5,179 bases of DNA from an uncultured Gammaproteobacteria bacterium. GTDB lineage: Bacteria > Pseudomonadota > Gammaproteobacteria > UBA9214. The position numbers were made by a program, and so were the translations under genes. Positions 1-5,179 of this stretch are shown piece by piece. The stretch covers positions 1 through 5,179 of the forward strand of contig CAJQPV010000123.1 in NCBI GenBank assembly GCA_905480305.1. The letters run 5' to 3'. Each line of letters starts with the position of its first letter. Positions within the stretch are counted from its first letter, which is position 1. Under the pieces are notes generated by a model. The model saw only the letters and a list, made by a program, of their open reading frames with translations, was not told where the DNA came from and made no database searches.

Positions 1-273
1 AGCCCACTCGCCGACAAGTATGCCCTGTCCATGATCGGAATCCGCAGCATGCGCGGCAAGCCAGGGCAGCCCGACATCATGGGCGTCGAGCTCCCCGGTT
101 TTATAGAGGTAACAGACCGATGGCAACAGTGGCCGGGCAGCCACTTCTCCCGCCGCCACCAGTTGCGGTATCGGCAAAACCTGTACTTCGTCGGCACTGT
201 CGATGCCAGAGCGGGTATAGGCCACCACCGTATGAGTGGTGCCCAGATCAATGCCAACCAGGTACTCTGACAT
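1..273 (-). CDS. Hsp70-family protein, second paralogue (N-terminal 91 residues only)
   Basis: The frame opens with ATG at 273 and runs without a stop to base 1, so the 3' end lies outside the window. The 91 visible residues carry the Hsp70 phosphate-1 signature GIDLGTTHT at residues 7-15, including the Asp and paired Thr that contact Mg-ATP in this family. They end in an ILVGEWA segment that matches the YIGGNFA segment of the upstream Hsp70. The IPQL...G.V, LPS..YLY and LPW blocks also align with that neighbour (VPQL, LPSFLYV, LPW), so the two are diverged tandem paralogues. It is the third gene of the DUF2760-Hsp70-Hsp70 run, 51 bases after the previous stop. No good Shine-Dalgarno precedes this ATG (only an A-rich CACAAAAAGCT), and no other start codon lies in frame before the upstream TAG. 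Expected role: cytoplasmic ATP-dependent chaperone-like protein; its client is unknown. Confidence 0.93.
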   Translation of the reverse strand, partial: MSEYLVGIDLGTTHTVVAYTRSGIDSADEVQVLPIPQLVAAGEVAARPLLPSVCYLYKTGELDAHDVGLPWLAAHAADSDHGQGILVGEWA

Positions 274-297
274 AGCTTTTTGTGGCCTGAGGGTGCT

Positions 298-313
298 GCC
301 GGGTGTTACCGGC
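298..313 (-). other. Small hairpin between the two Hsp70 genes
   Basis: GCCGG and CCGGC form a perfect 5-bp GC stem with a 6-base loop in the 51-base intercistronic gap. No T-run follows on the minus strand, so it is not an intrinsic terminator. It could be an mRNA processing or translation-tuning element, and a chance hairpin is also possible in GC-rich DNA. Confidence 0.3.
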
Positions 314-324
314 TACGCCCGCTT

Positions 325-2160
325 TCAGGCCACCTGATCCCTGACATTGAGTTCCACCTGCCAGCGACCGCTGTTGCCACTGGCGACCGCTTCCAGCTGC
401 AGGGTGCCCACCTCGGTAACTTTGGCCGTCAGCTTGACCGGTACCACTTCACCGGTGTGGAGCCCGTCGGCCGACAAATTCACCTCTATCGGTTCCAGCT
501 CTTGCAAGCCCATGTTCGGCATCAATTCAAACAAATTGCCTACCTGGTCATCGCGACGCACCGTGGAACCGAAGAAGCGAAAACGCACCGGTTCACCCAC
601 CACCAGGCCGACTTCCTGGCTGGGTAACTCGACTTGATCGCCCTCTTCCATGCCAAACGGCGCAATGCATATGGCGTTAAGCGGCGGCTCCATGCCAGGA
701 ATCGCCGGCATGGCACTTTCGATGCCGACATAAAAAGAACTTGCCAGCCCGCCGCGAATACGCACGCCCTTGCCAGACTGCACGTAACCGTAATAAGCAG
801 CACCACGACCGACGGCGAGATCCAGATCAACACCTTCCAGTAATTTGACCGGCTCAGCACCAGCCTCGCCCAGCCAGCCATTGATAGCGGTCTGCAAGCG
901 GTTGGCCAGTATCGGCGATTTCAGCGCACCGCCGTTAAACAGCAAGGTTGTTGGTTTGATAAAACCCTGGGCATTACTCTCAAAGCCATGGAGATTATCA
1001 GTCGCATTGGCCTGGCGGCTCAAAAAGCTGGCCAGATGGCGGGTAATGGCGGCGTCCTGCGCATAAGGCAAGCCAACACTGGTGAGGGCACCACGGGCCC
1101 TGGTCTGCGGTTGCTCGGTGACTGCCACTTCAGGGAAGAACCCCTGGATGAGGGCAGTTTCCACTTCTGTACGTGTCAATTCGGTCCGCAAACTGTCACC
1201 GATCAGGCTGGCGCCTCTTGAAGGTACTACGATAGGCACCGCATCCACTGCCTGGTCCGATAGTAGTTGTTCCTTGGCACTGCGACACGCCTGGGTGATA
1301 CCCAGGATTTGCCAGGTCTCCAGTTGCTTGCCGGCAGCGGCGAGCTTGGCGCGGATACTGAATGCGAGCGCGAGATCCATATTGTCGCCACCCAGCAGAA
1401 TGTGGTCTCCGACAGCTACCCGCTGCAATTCCAGGCTGCCATCCTGCTCGGTCACTGCCATTAGCGACAGGTCGGTGGTGCCACCGCCGATATCCACCAC
1501 CAGGATAACGTCACCCAGTGAAACCTGGTCGCGCCATTGTTCGCCGTGATTCAGGATCCAGCTATACAGCGCTGCCTGCGGCTCTTCAAGCAAGGTGTAG
1601 TGCTCAAGTCCAACAATATTGGCCGCTTCCACCGTCAGATTGCGGGCCGCCGGATCGAAGGACGCCGGTACCGTTATGGTGACTTTCTGCGCCACAAACG
1701 GCGCATCAGGAAACAGCTGGTCCCAGGCGTCTTTTAGATGCCGCAGATATTGCGCAGACGCTTCCAGCGGTGACACCTTGCCAACATCCTCTGGCGCAGC
1801 GAGCGGCAGGAACGCCTCGCGGCAATCCTTGCCCGCGTGACACAGCCAACTCTTGGCGCTGGAGACCAGCCGGATCGGGGTCTTCATGCCTTTGTCGCGC
1901 GCAAAATTACCGCCGATGTAAAGATTGTGGCCACCCCAGGGCAGGGCCCTGTCAGCATCGCTGAGCTCCTCGTCGTGCGGGACATAGAGGAACGACGGCA
2001 GTTGCTTCAGGCTTTCCACCTGTCCCGGCGCGGTGAGCTGAGGAACTGACAATACCTGCTCATTCAGCGCCTGTCCGTCCGGTGTTTCGAGGTCGACATA
2101 AGAGAGCACCGAGTTGGTGGTGCCGAGGTCAATACCAATAGCATATTTAGACTCGCTCAC
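325..2160 (-). CDS. Non-canonical Hsp70-family (DnaK-like) protein
   Basis: This 611-residue cytoplasmic ATPase of the Hsp70/actin fold starts at GTG 2160. Visible motifs are phosphate-1 GIDLGTTNS (9-17), a likely counterpart of the catalytic lysine at K103 (SAKSWL), TITVPASFD (161-169), the LLEEPQAAL helix (190-198), phosphate-2 VVDIGGGTTDLSL (221-233), LLGGDNMD (255-262) and the adenosine-loop region LLFNGGALKSP (406-416), then DLDLAVGRGAAYYG (445-458). The nucleotide-binding part therefore runs to about residue 465, roughly 80 residues longer than in DnaK. Only about 145 residues follow, enough for a beta-type substrate domain but not for DnaK's helical lid, and there is no acidic tail. 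GTG is chosen because it puts MSESKYAIGIDLGTT at the usual distance, overlaps the upstream DUF2760 stop as GTGA, and has GAGG seven bases upstream. This is not the housekeeping dnaK: no dnaJ or grpE is adjacent. HscC/YegD-type is the nearest general class, but I assign no symbol. Function is inferred only at family level. Confidence 0.95.
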   Translation of the reverse strand: MSESKYAIGIDLGTTNSVLSYVDLETPDGQALNEQVLSVPQLTAPGQVESLKQLPSFLYVPHDEELSDADRALPWGGHNLYIGGNFARDKGMKTPIRLVSSAKSWLCHAGKDCREAFLPLAAPEDVGKVSPLEASAQYLRHLKDAWDQLFPDAPFVAQKVTITVPASFDPAARNLTVEAANIVGLEHYTLLEEPQAALYSWILNHGEQWRDQVSLGDVILVVDIGGGTTDLSLMAVTEQDGSLELQRVAVGDHILLGGDNMDLALAFSIRAKLAAAGKQLETWQILGITQACRSAKEQLLSDQAVDAVPIVVPSRGASLIGDSLRTELTRTEVETALIQGFFPEVAVTEQPQTRARGALTSVGLPYAQDAAITRHLASFLSRQANATDNLHGFESNAQGFIKPTTLLFNGGALKSPILANRLQTAINGWLGEAGAEPVKLLEGVDLDLAVGRGAAYYGYVQSGKGVRIRGGLASSFYVGIESAMPAIPGMEPPLNAICIAPFGMEEGDQVELPSQEVGLVVGEPVRFRFFGSTVRRDDQVGNLFELMPNMGLQELEPIEVNLSADGLHTGEVVPVKLTAKVTEVGTLQLEAVASGNSGRWQVELNVRDQVA

Positions 2161-2696
2161 AGTTCCACCTCTGCGGGGGCGAGAATGTTGAGATCATGGC
2201 CTTTCACCAGCTGCGGTAAATTGGTCGCCGTTACGCGCCAACCGGGATGCACCAATGTGCCGGTAAAGGGTGGCTCCCCGGTGAGGGTTCCGGTGAGGCG
2301 ATAATCGGCCGCGCTAAATCCACGCTCCAGCGTGATTTCAGACTGCTCGCCAGCATTGCTGACCGGACTCAGTGTGAAGTGTTCAGCAAGCACCTTGCGG
2401 CAACCGGCGTGCACCACCCGACCAACGGCGCCAATTTCGGCATCGCTGAAAGCGGTCAGATCTTCCTGCACAAAATCGATCAGGCGTGCTTCCTGCTGCA
2501 ACAATGACAGCAACTGCAGTGCTGACTCCGGCTGCGTATTCACCACGGCAGCGGTAGCTTCGGACTGATCACCCGCTGGTTTGGCATCGCTGGCCAGGTG
2601 CACGGCACCGGCAAATTTACCGTCAAAGATATAGCGAAAAAAAACCACCACGGAATACGGCAGCCGTACAAAAAAATTCGGTGTTTTGTTACTCAT
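2157..2696 (-). CDS. DUF2760 domain-containing protein
   Basis: A 179-residue protein. I recognise the DUF2760 pattern by the block ALQLLSLLQQEARLIDFVQEDL (about 59-80), then SDAEIGA, RVVHAGCRKVL (93-103), the RLTGTLTGEPPFTGTLVHPGWR stretch (133-154), and an ending at LAPAEVEL. The first 30 residues are hydrophobic and aromatic (LPYSVVVFFRYIF, 12-24), followed by a low-complexity Ala/Gln-rich linker to about 58. This could be a membrane-touching segment, but it is not a clear signal peptide. The family is known mainly for sitting next to Hsp70-like genes; its biochemical role is not established. It is first in the operon, and its TGA overlaps the start of the Hsp70 by four bases, which suggests translational coupling and joint function. 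ATG 2696 is chosen because AAAGG lies seven bases upstream. The nearby ATG at 2700 is in another frame and meets a stop at once. Confidence 0.92.
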   Translation of the reverse strand: MSNKTPNFFVRLPYSVVVFFRYIFDGKFAGAVHLASDAKPAGDQSEATAAVVNTQPESALQLLSLLQQEARLIDFVQEDLTAFSDAEIGAVGRVVHAGCRKVLAEHFTLSPVSNAGEQSEITLERGFSAADYRLTGTLTGEPPFTGTLVHPGWRVTATNLPQLVKGHDLNILAPAEVEL

Positions 2697-2703
2697 ACAT
2701 AAG

Positions 2704-2708
2704 CCTTT
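2704..2708 (-). promoter_or_regulatory. Ribosome binding site of the DUF2760 gene
   Basis: Minus-strand AAAGG lies seven bases before ATG 2696. It decides between this start and the out-of-frame ATG four bases upstream at 2700. Confidence 0.6.
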
Positions 2709-2816
2709 AAAACAGAGGAACCAGATGGTTTACGCCAGTCTTTGCACGCTGAGAACGATGGCCGGAGCTATATTGGGGTATGGCGTGGTATCGAAGATGA
2801 CATCAATTCGGGCGAT

Positions 2817-2845
2817 ATTCTATGTTGCAGAGCAACATAAACCAA
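2817..2845 (-). promoter_or_regulatory. Putative sigma70-type promoter of the DUF2760-Hsp70-Hsp70 operon
   Basis: On the minus strand, TTGGTT (2845-2840) and TAGAAT (2822-2817) are separated by exactly 17 bases. The -10 box matches TATAAT at five of six positions. The -35 box matches only the TTG core. Transcription would begin near 2810, giving a leader of about 115 bases. No sigma32-like box pair was evident, so a heat-shock promoter is not supported. Nothing else with this spacing was noticed between here and the start codon. This is a pattern match, not an experiment. Confidence 0.4.
2821..2839. repeat. Perfect inverted repeat within the promoter spacer (operator-like)
   Basis: The arms TATGTTGC and GCAACATA are perfectly complementary over 8 bp around a 3-base AGA centre, 19 bases in all. 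The element fills the spacer of the putative promoter and touches the first two bases of its -10 box. A dimeric DNA-binding repressor bound here would block RNA polymerase. The short loop also allows a hairpin, but there is no T-run and the position favours a DNA operator. No known operator is recognised with certainty. Confidence 0.5.
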
Positions 2846-3477
2846 GGGGCATGGCGCAAGGCAGTCAGAATACAGGGTCTCGATTTTTTATTTCGGCTGC
2901 AGCAAAGTATAGAGAATCACAAGATCCTTACTCACATTCAGCACCCAATCCAGGCAGTAATTGACCCGCCTCGGCTCACCTTTCCATAGCTGCGCTGCCG
3001 CTGCTCTGTCGGGATGGAAATTCCGGGAATGGCAGTTTTGCACGAACCCGGAACTTTAGCCTCACCTAATATAAGATTTTACTAAAGGACAGGAGCTGAT
3101 CTTGCGCCAGTAAAACCGGTCAGTTAGTGACTGATTGTCATCATCAAATAAGTCAGCCGGGCCTGCTGATCCAGATGAGAATGCCGTCGCTGAGTTCCGC
3201 TTTTTCCTATCGGGCAATTTCCTGGACGACCGCTTTGTGGAAAGAAGCAATCACTTGTCCAGCATACATTGAATGACAGCTTTGGGTTATTGTCGTTAAG
3301 TGGTTTTTTATATTAGAAGCGGCTAAATGTCCGGTTTGGAGGATAGTTGCCGTTCCCGATCAAATGAACTCTGGTTGCTGACTGATACAGTAAACGCGTG
3401 CTTTCGGCCAACACTAGACCTTTAGCATGGTTGAAAACGCCCTGAAAGGCCATTGCTGCTTATACGATTGCGGTCAT
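2846..3477. other. Intergenic stretch without a supported gene
   Basis: About 630 bases separate the operon promoter from the PEP-CTERM relic. Both strands have only short frames. The longest minus-strand one (3062-3250, 62 residues, rich in Arg/Lys/Ser) has no recognisable family. A plus-strand stretch ending at the TGA of 3271-3273 reads PDENAVAEFRFFLSGNFLDD but has no credible start. I see an inverted repeat at 3021-3053 and loosely repeated segments at about 3271-3390. No tRNA, CRISPR array or convincing terminator is seen. The mix of short broken frames suggests decayed DNA. Confidence 0.5.
3021..3053. repeat. Inverted repeat with 7-bp perfect arms
   Basis: TTCCGGG (3021-3027) and CCCGGAA (3047-3053) are perfect complements flanking 19 bases. 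Inside, GCA and TGC could pair around GTTT, giving a two-tier stem. There is no T-run on either side, so it does not look like an intrinsic terminator. It may be the folded core of a small intergenic repeat or a remnant of a mobile element. Chance is not excluded. Confidence 0.35.
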
Positions 3478-3660
3478 TTATGCTTTCTTGCGCCTTGCTA
3501 CCCCGACTATACCCAACAAACCGGAGCCGAAGAGCCAGACGGATGCGGGGATGGGGACTGCTGTCACCAGGACAAATGAAGTTGACTACCCACCTATGTT
3601 TCCAAAAATGGTTTCTCCATCACATGAAATACCCTCTGCCCGCTCAAGGTGTGACCAATA
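3478..3660 (-). pseudogene. C-terminal remnant of a PEP-CTERM/exosortase-sorted protein
   Basis: The minus-strand frame ending at TAA 3480-3478 encodes a textbook sorting tail: VPIPA (from base 3558), then the hydrophobic WLFGSGLLG helix, then the basic ending ARRKKA at the stop. In the PEP-CTERM family this tripartite tail is recognised by an exosortase at the cytoplasmic membrane. VPxPA-WLFGSG is a common Gammaproteobacterial variant. Only 35 codons precede the stop before an in-frame TAG at 3588-3586. Beyond that, another 24 open codons (containing CDGETIFGNIGG, which reads like protein sequence) end at TGA-TAG near 3661-3666. No start codon, ribosome site or signal peptide is joined to the tail in this frame. 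The simplest reading is a decayed gene with a nonsense codon and frameshifts. A sequencing error is the alternative. No exosortase gene is in the window. Confidence 0.65.
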
Positions 3661-3687
3661 CTATCAAGACCAAGTGAAGCAGCAACA

Positions 3688-3822
3688 TCATTTAAGTTTA
3701 CCTAGGGTAAGTAGAATACCTTCTGTTACACGAGATGAGGTACTTATTACTGCACACCCAGTTAACATATATACAAAAAGATACGTACATATTAACCAAC
3801 AATTTGTAATTGCTTTATTCAT
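3688..3822 (-). CDS. Possible small lipoprotein (44 residues) or broken lipoprotein start
   Basis: From ATG 3822 the frame begins MNKAITNCWL, continues with a hydrophobic segment, and reaches a lipobox L-T-G-C with the cysteine at residue 23. That is the length and layout of a bacterial lipoprotein signal peptide. The mature part would be only 22 residues, ending LTLGKLK. The frame is closed upstream by TAA at 3843-3841. The start has a GGGGG run only one base before the ATG, poor spacing for ribosome binding. Removing one A from the AAA just before the stop (about 3691-3693) would join it to another open frame, DVAASLGLDSIGHTLSG and onward, giving 75 residues to a TAG at 3596-3594. It may therefore be a frameshifted gene. 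It shares a frame with the downstream PEP-CTERM tail but is separated from it by stops. A chance ORF is quite possible. Confidence 0.3.
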   Translation of the reverse strand: MNKAITNCWLICTYLFVYMLTGCAVISTSSRVTEGILLTLGKLK

Positions 3823-3898
3823 ACCCCCAGTTAAGAATACTTACATCCCCTCACATGATGCACACATATTCTCCTGCAAACAGGAACCTTATTGCTGA

Positions 3899-5179
3899 CT
3901 ATTGGCAGTTCTGGCGCACACCCTGTTTGGCGCTCAGCGCCATCGCTCCAGCACCCCTGTTTTCCCGGCCACCTATTTTTTCCTTCTTTTTCCACTCATC
4001 CAGGCTTAACCGAGCTCTAGCACAGGCATCTGATTTTTCCTGGTTCGTTTGAGCCAAAGGCGTGTCCCCACACGAATGACGCATGACGTCATGGGCCTGC
4101 TTAGCGGCGCGCTCGTACTCAGCCGCTGGACGACCACCTATATCAACAAATGAGCACTCCCGACTCAGCTTTGCCGCTTTTGAATTGAGTTCGTAGGACA
4201 ATTTGTCGTTCTGACAGATGCCTGTAGCTTTTGGTATGCTGCGCACCAACTCTTCAATTCTTTTTGACTCCTGCTCACAGTCAAACTCACCACCTGAACT
4301 GCCACCTGTCTGACCTGTCATCCCACCTTGCGTTAGACTGGTGATGCCTCCGCCCGACTGACTCACATCTCCTCCCTGTTCAAGATTGGCAACCGACTCG
4401 GCATTCTCGGGCGACATACCACCTGCTTGCATCTGCGCCTGGGGCAACTGGTTTGCTACTTCTGGTGTGATATAGCCTGCCCCTTCAGCATAGCCAGTGG
4501 CTCCGCCAACCAACGCATTTGCCATAAATACTCCTGCGACATCTGTTGTGCCCTTTTCTCGATCTTGTAAACTTTCATCACCCAATGCAATCCCCCTGCC
4601 AGGGCCTGCAGGACTCCAATTTTGTGTTAAATACCGCGCTATAGATACATCGTTAAGCATATTGTCAATTGTCCCCTCCGGTAAAGAACGAATCTTTGAT
4701 CTGCCTTCCAATGTTTTTAGGTAATTTTGAAGATCTAAATTTTGATTCATCCCCAGCACAGATGAAGCCAACGAATTCTCTAGTGCGCGATATACAGCAC
4801 CAGCATGGTAGGGTAAGTTGTTATAACAACCACTTCCAAAGTAGCTATCACTTTGTCCATGCTGTATTACCGATTGCTGCCATATTAAATTTCCATTGCT
4901 ATCTAGAAGTTCGACTCGTAAATGAATTGCTACTACAGAATCAGACGTGTGTGAGGCTGCCCACGTAAAATCAATTATTGATACATTGGCAATAAGATCG
5001 AAATTTGTACCGAACTCAAGCCGGGTAAATGGGATTACGCGTTCAAAGTGGACCCCCAAATTATTCATCCCAGCCCGCGTTAGGGATGGGCCAAGCCACA
5101 TAACATCATTACATGCACTGCCAACATGAGTGGATGCGGATTTCTGCATCATGTAACTACTAATATCTGGCGATAATTG
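3899..5179 (-). CDS. Hypothetical protein with Gly/Gln-rich linker and Cys-rich helical C-terminus (5' end probably outside window)
   Basis: The frame ends at TAG 3901-3899 and is open to the right edge. The first ATG inside is at 5152 (417 residues), but nothing like a Shine-Dalgarno precedes it, and ten codons (QLSPDISSYM...) continue in frame upstream, so the real start is likely beyond the window. Residue numbers here count from ATG 5152. Residues 15-135 are mixed and beta-like, with NLGVHFERVIPFTRLEFGT and alternating strands around HLRVELLDSNGNLIWQQSV. Residues 140-200 are polar and helical. Residues 202-228 are small and hydrophobic (GVFMANALVGGATGYAEGAG). Residues 255-289 are a Gly/Gln/Ser/Thr linker. 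Residues 290-417 are charged and helical with Cys at 292, 313, 333, 361, 377 and 416. Six cysteines suggest disulfides and an exported or envelope location, but no signal peptide is visible. I do not recognise a family. Composition is more AT-rich than the Hsp70 operon. Confidence 0.75.
   Translation of the reverse strand, partial: QLSPDISSYMMQKSASTHVGSACNDVMWLGPSLTRAGMNNLGVHFERVIPFTRLEFGTNFDLIANVSIIDFTWAASHTSDSVVAIHLRVELLDSNGNLIWQQSVIQHGQSDSYFGSGCYNNLPYHAGAVYRALENSLASSVLGMNQNLDLQNYLKTLEGRSKIRSLPEGTIDNMLNDVSIARYLTQNWSPAGPGRGIALGDESLQDREKGTTDVAGVFMANALVGGATGYAEGAGYITPEVANQLPQAQMQAGGMSPENAESVANLEQGGDVSQSGGGITSLTQGGMTGQTGGSSGGEFDCEQESKRIEELVRSIPKATGICQNDKLSYELNSKAAKLSRECSFVDIGGRPAAEYERAAKQAHDVMRHSCGDTPLAQTNQEKSDACARARLSLDEWKKKEKIGGRENRGAGAMALSAKQGVRQNCQ

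Noticed and set aside
1082..1549. A 155-residue plus-strand frame opposite the Hsp70 gene
   Set aside because: It is an antisense shadow of the GC-rich Hsp70 coding frame, with Ser/Arg-rich low-information content.
2686..2964. A 92-residue plus-strand frame over the DUF2760 start and promoter
   Set aside because: It overlaps the start, leader and promoter of a well-supported gene. It has no recognisable domain and no credible ribosome site.
3062..3250. A 62-residue minus-strand frame
   Set aside because: It is basic and Ser-rich with no family resemblance and no clear ribosome site. Chance ORFs of this size are common.
3271..3308. A possible plus-strand terminator: AATGACA...TGTCGTT followed by TTTTTT
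   Set aside because: The stem has a mismatch and a 12-base loop, six bases separate it from the T-run, and no plus-strand gene lies upstream to need it.
3756..3840. A near-repeat ACCCAGTTAACATATATAC (3756-3774) and CCCCAGTTAAGAATAC (3825-3840)
   Set aside because: The shared core is only CCCAGTTAA plus an AT-rich tail. This is too short to separate from chance in AT-rich DNA.
3872..3885. A TCCTG-CAAA-CAGGA hairpin just after the stop of the Cys-rich protein gene
   Set aside because: The stem is only 5-6 bp and no T-run follows on either strand, so I do not call it a terminator.
3488..3898. A 136-residue plus-strand frame across 3488-3898
   Set aside because: It lies opposite the PEP-CTERM tail, which has a far stronger protein signal. 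Its composition (many His, Tyr, Pro, Gln) fits no family, and it has no ribosome site.

Overview
The window looks like a Gammaproteobacterial chromosome segment. This is inferred from the gene order DUF2760 – Hsp70 – Hsp70, from strong GC-biased coding in that block, and from a VPxP-type PEP-CTERM tail further along. All genes that can be supported lie on the minus strand, so the operon reads from right to left. Genus cannot be settled from sequence alone.

Positions 1-2700 hold a compact three-gene operon. A 179-residue DUF2760 protein comes first. Its TGA stop shares four bases (GTGA) with the GTG start of a 611-residue, non-canonical, apparently lidless Hsp70. After a 51-base gap comes the start of a second, paralogous Hsp70, cut by the left edge of the window. 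A plausible sigma70-type promoter lies about 110 bases upstream of DUF2760. A perfect 8-bp-arm inverted repeat fills the spacer between its -35 and -10 boxes, which suggests an operator.

Positions 2701-3898 are about 1.2 kb with no convincing intact gene. This stretch contains the promoter region, a long-loop inverted repeat (3021-3053), weakly repeated anonymous sequence (about 3270-3390), and on the minus strand the clear C-terminal sorting tail of a PEP-CTERM/exosortase substrate (3478-3558). The tail is cut off from any start by in-frame stops and is best read as a gene relic. Just upstream, in the same frame, is a short ORF that begins with a good lipoprotein signal peptide (3688-3822). 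It may be a tiny lipoprotein or the broken front end of a longer one.

Positions 3899-5179 hold one AT-richer minus-strand ORF for an unrecognised protein. It has a beta-rich N-terminal region, a Gly/Gln/Ser-rich linker, and a charged helical C-terminal domain with six cysteines. The reading frame stays open to the right edge, so its true start, and probably an export signal, lies outside the window.

The two halves do not obviously work together. The left is a chaperone-like housekeeping/accessory operon. The right looks like envelope or secreted proteins and decayed accessory DNA.
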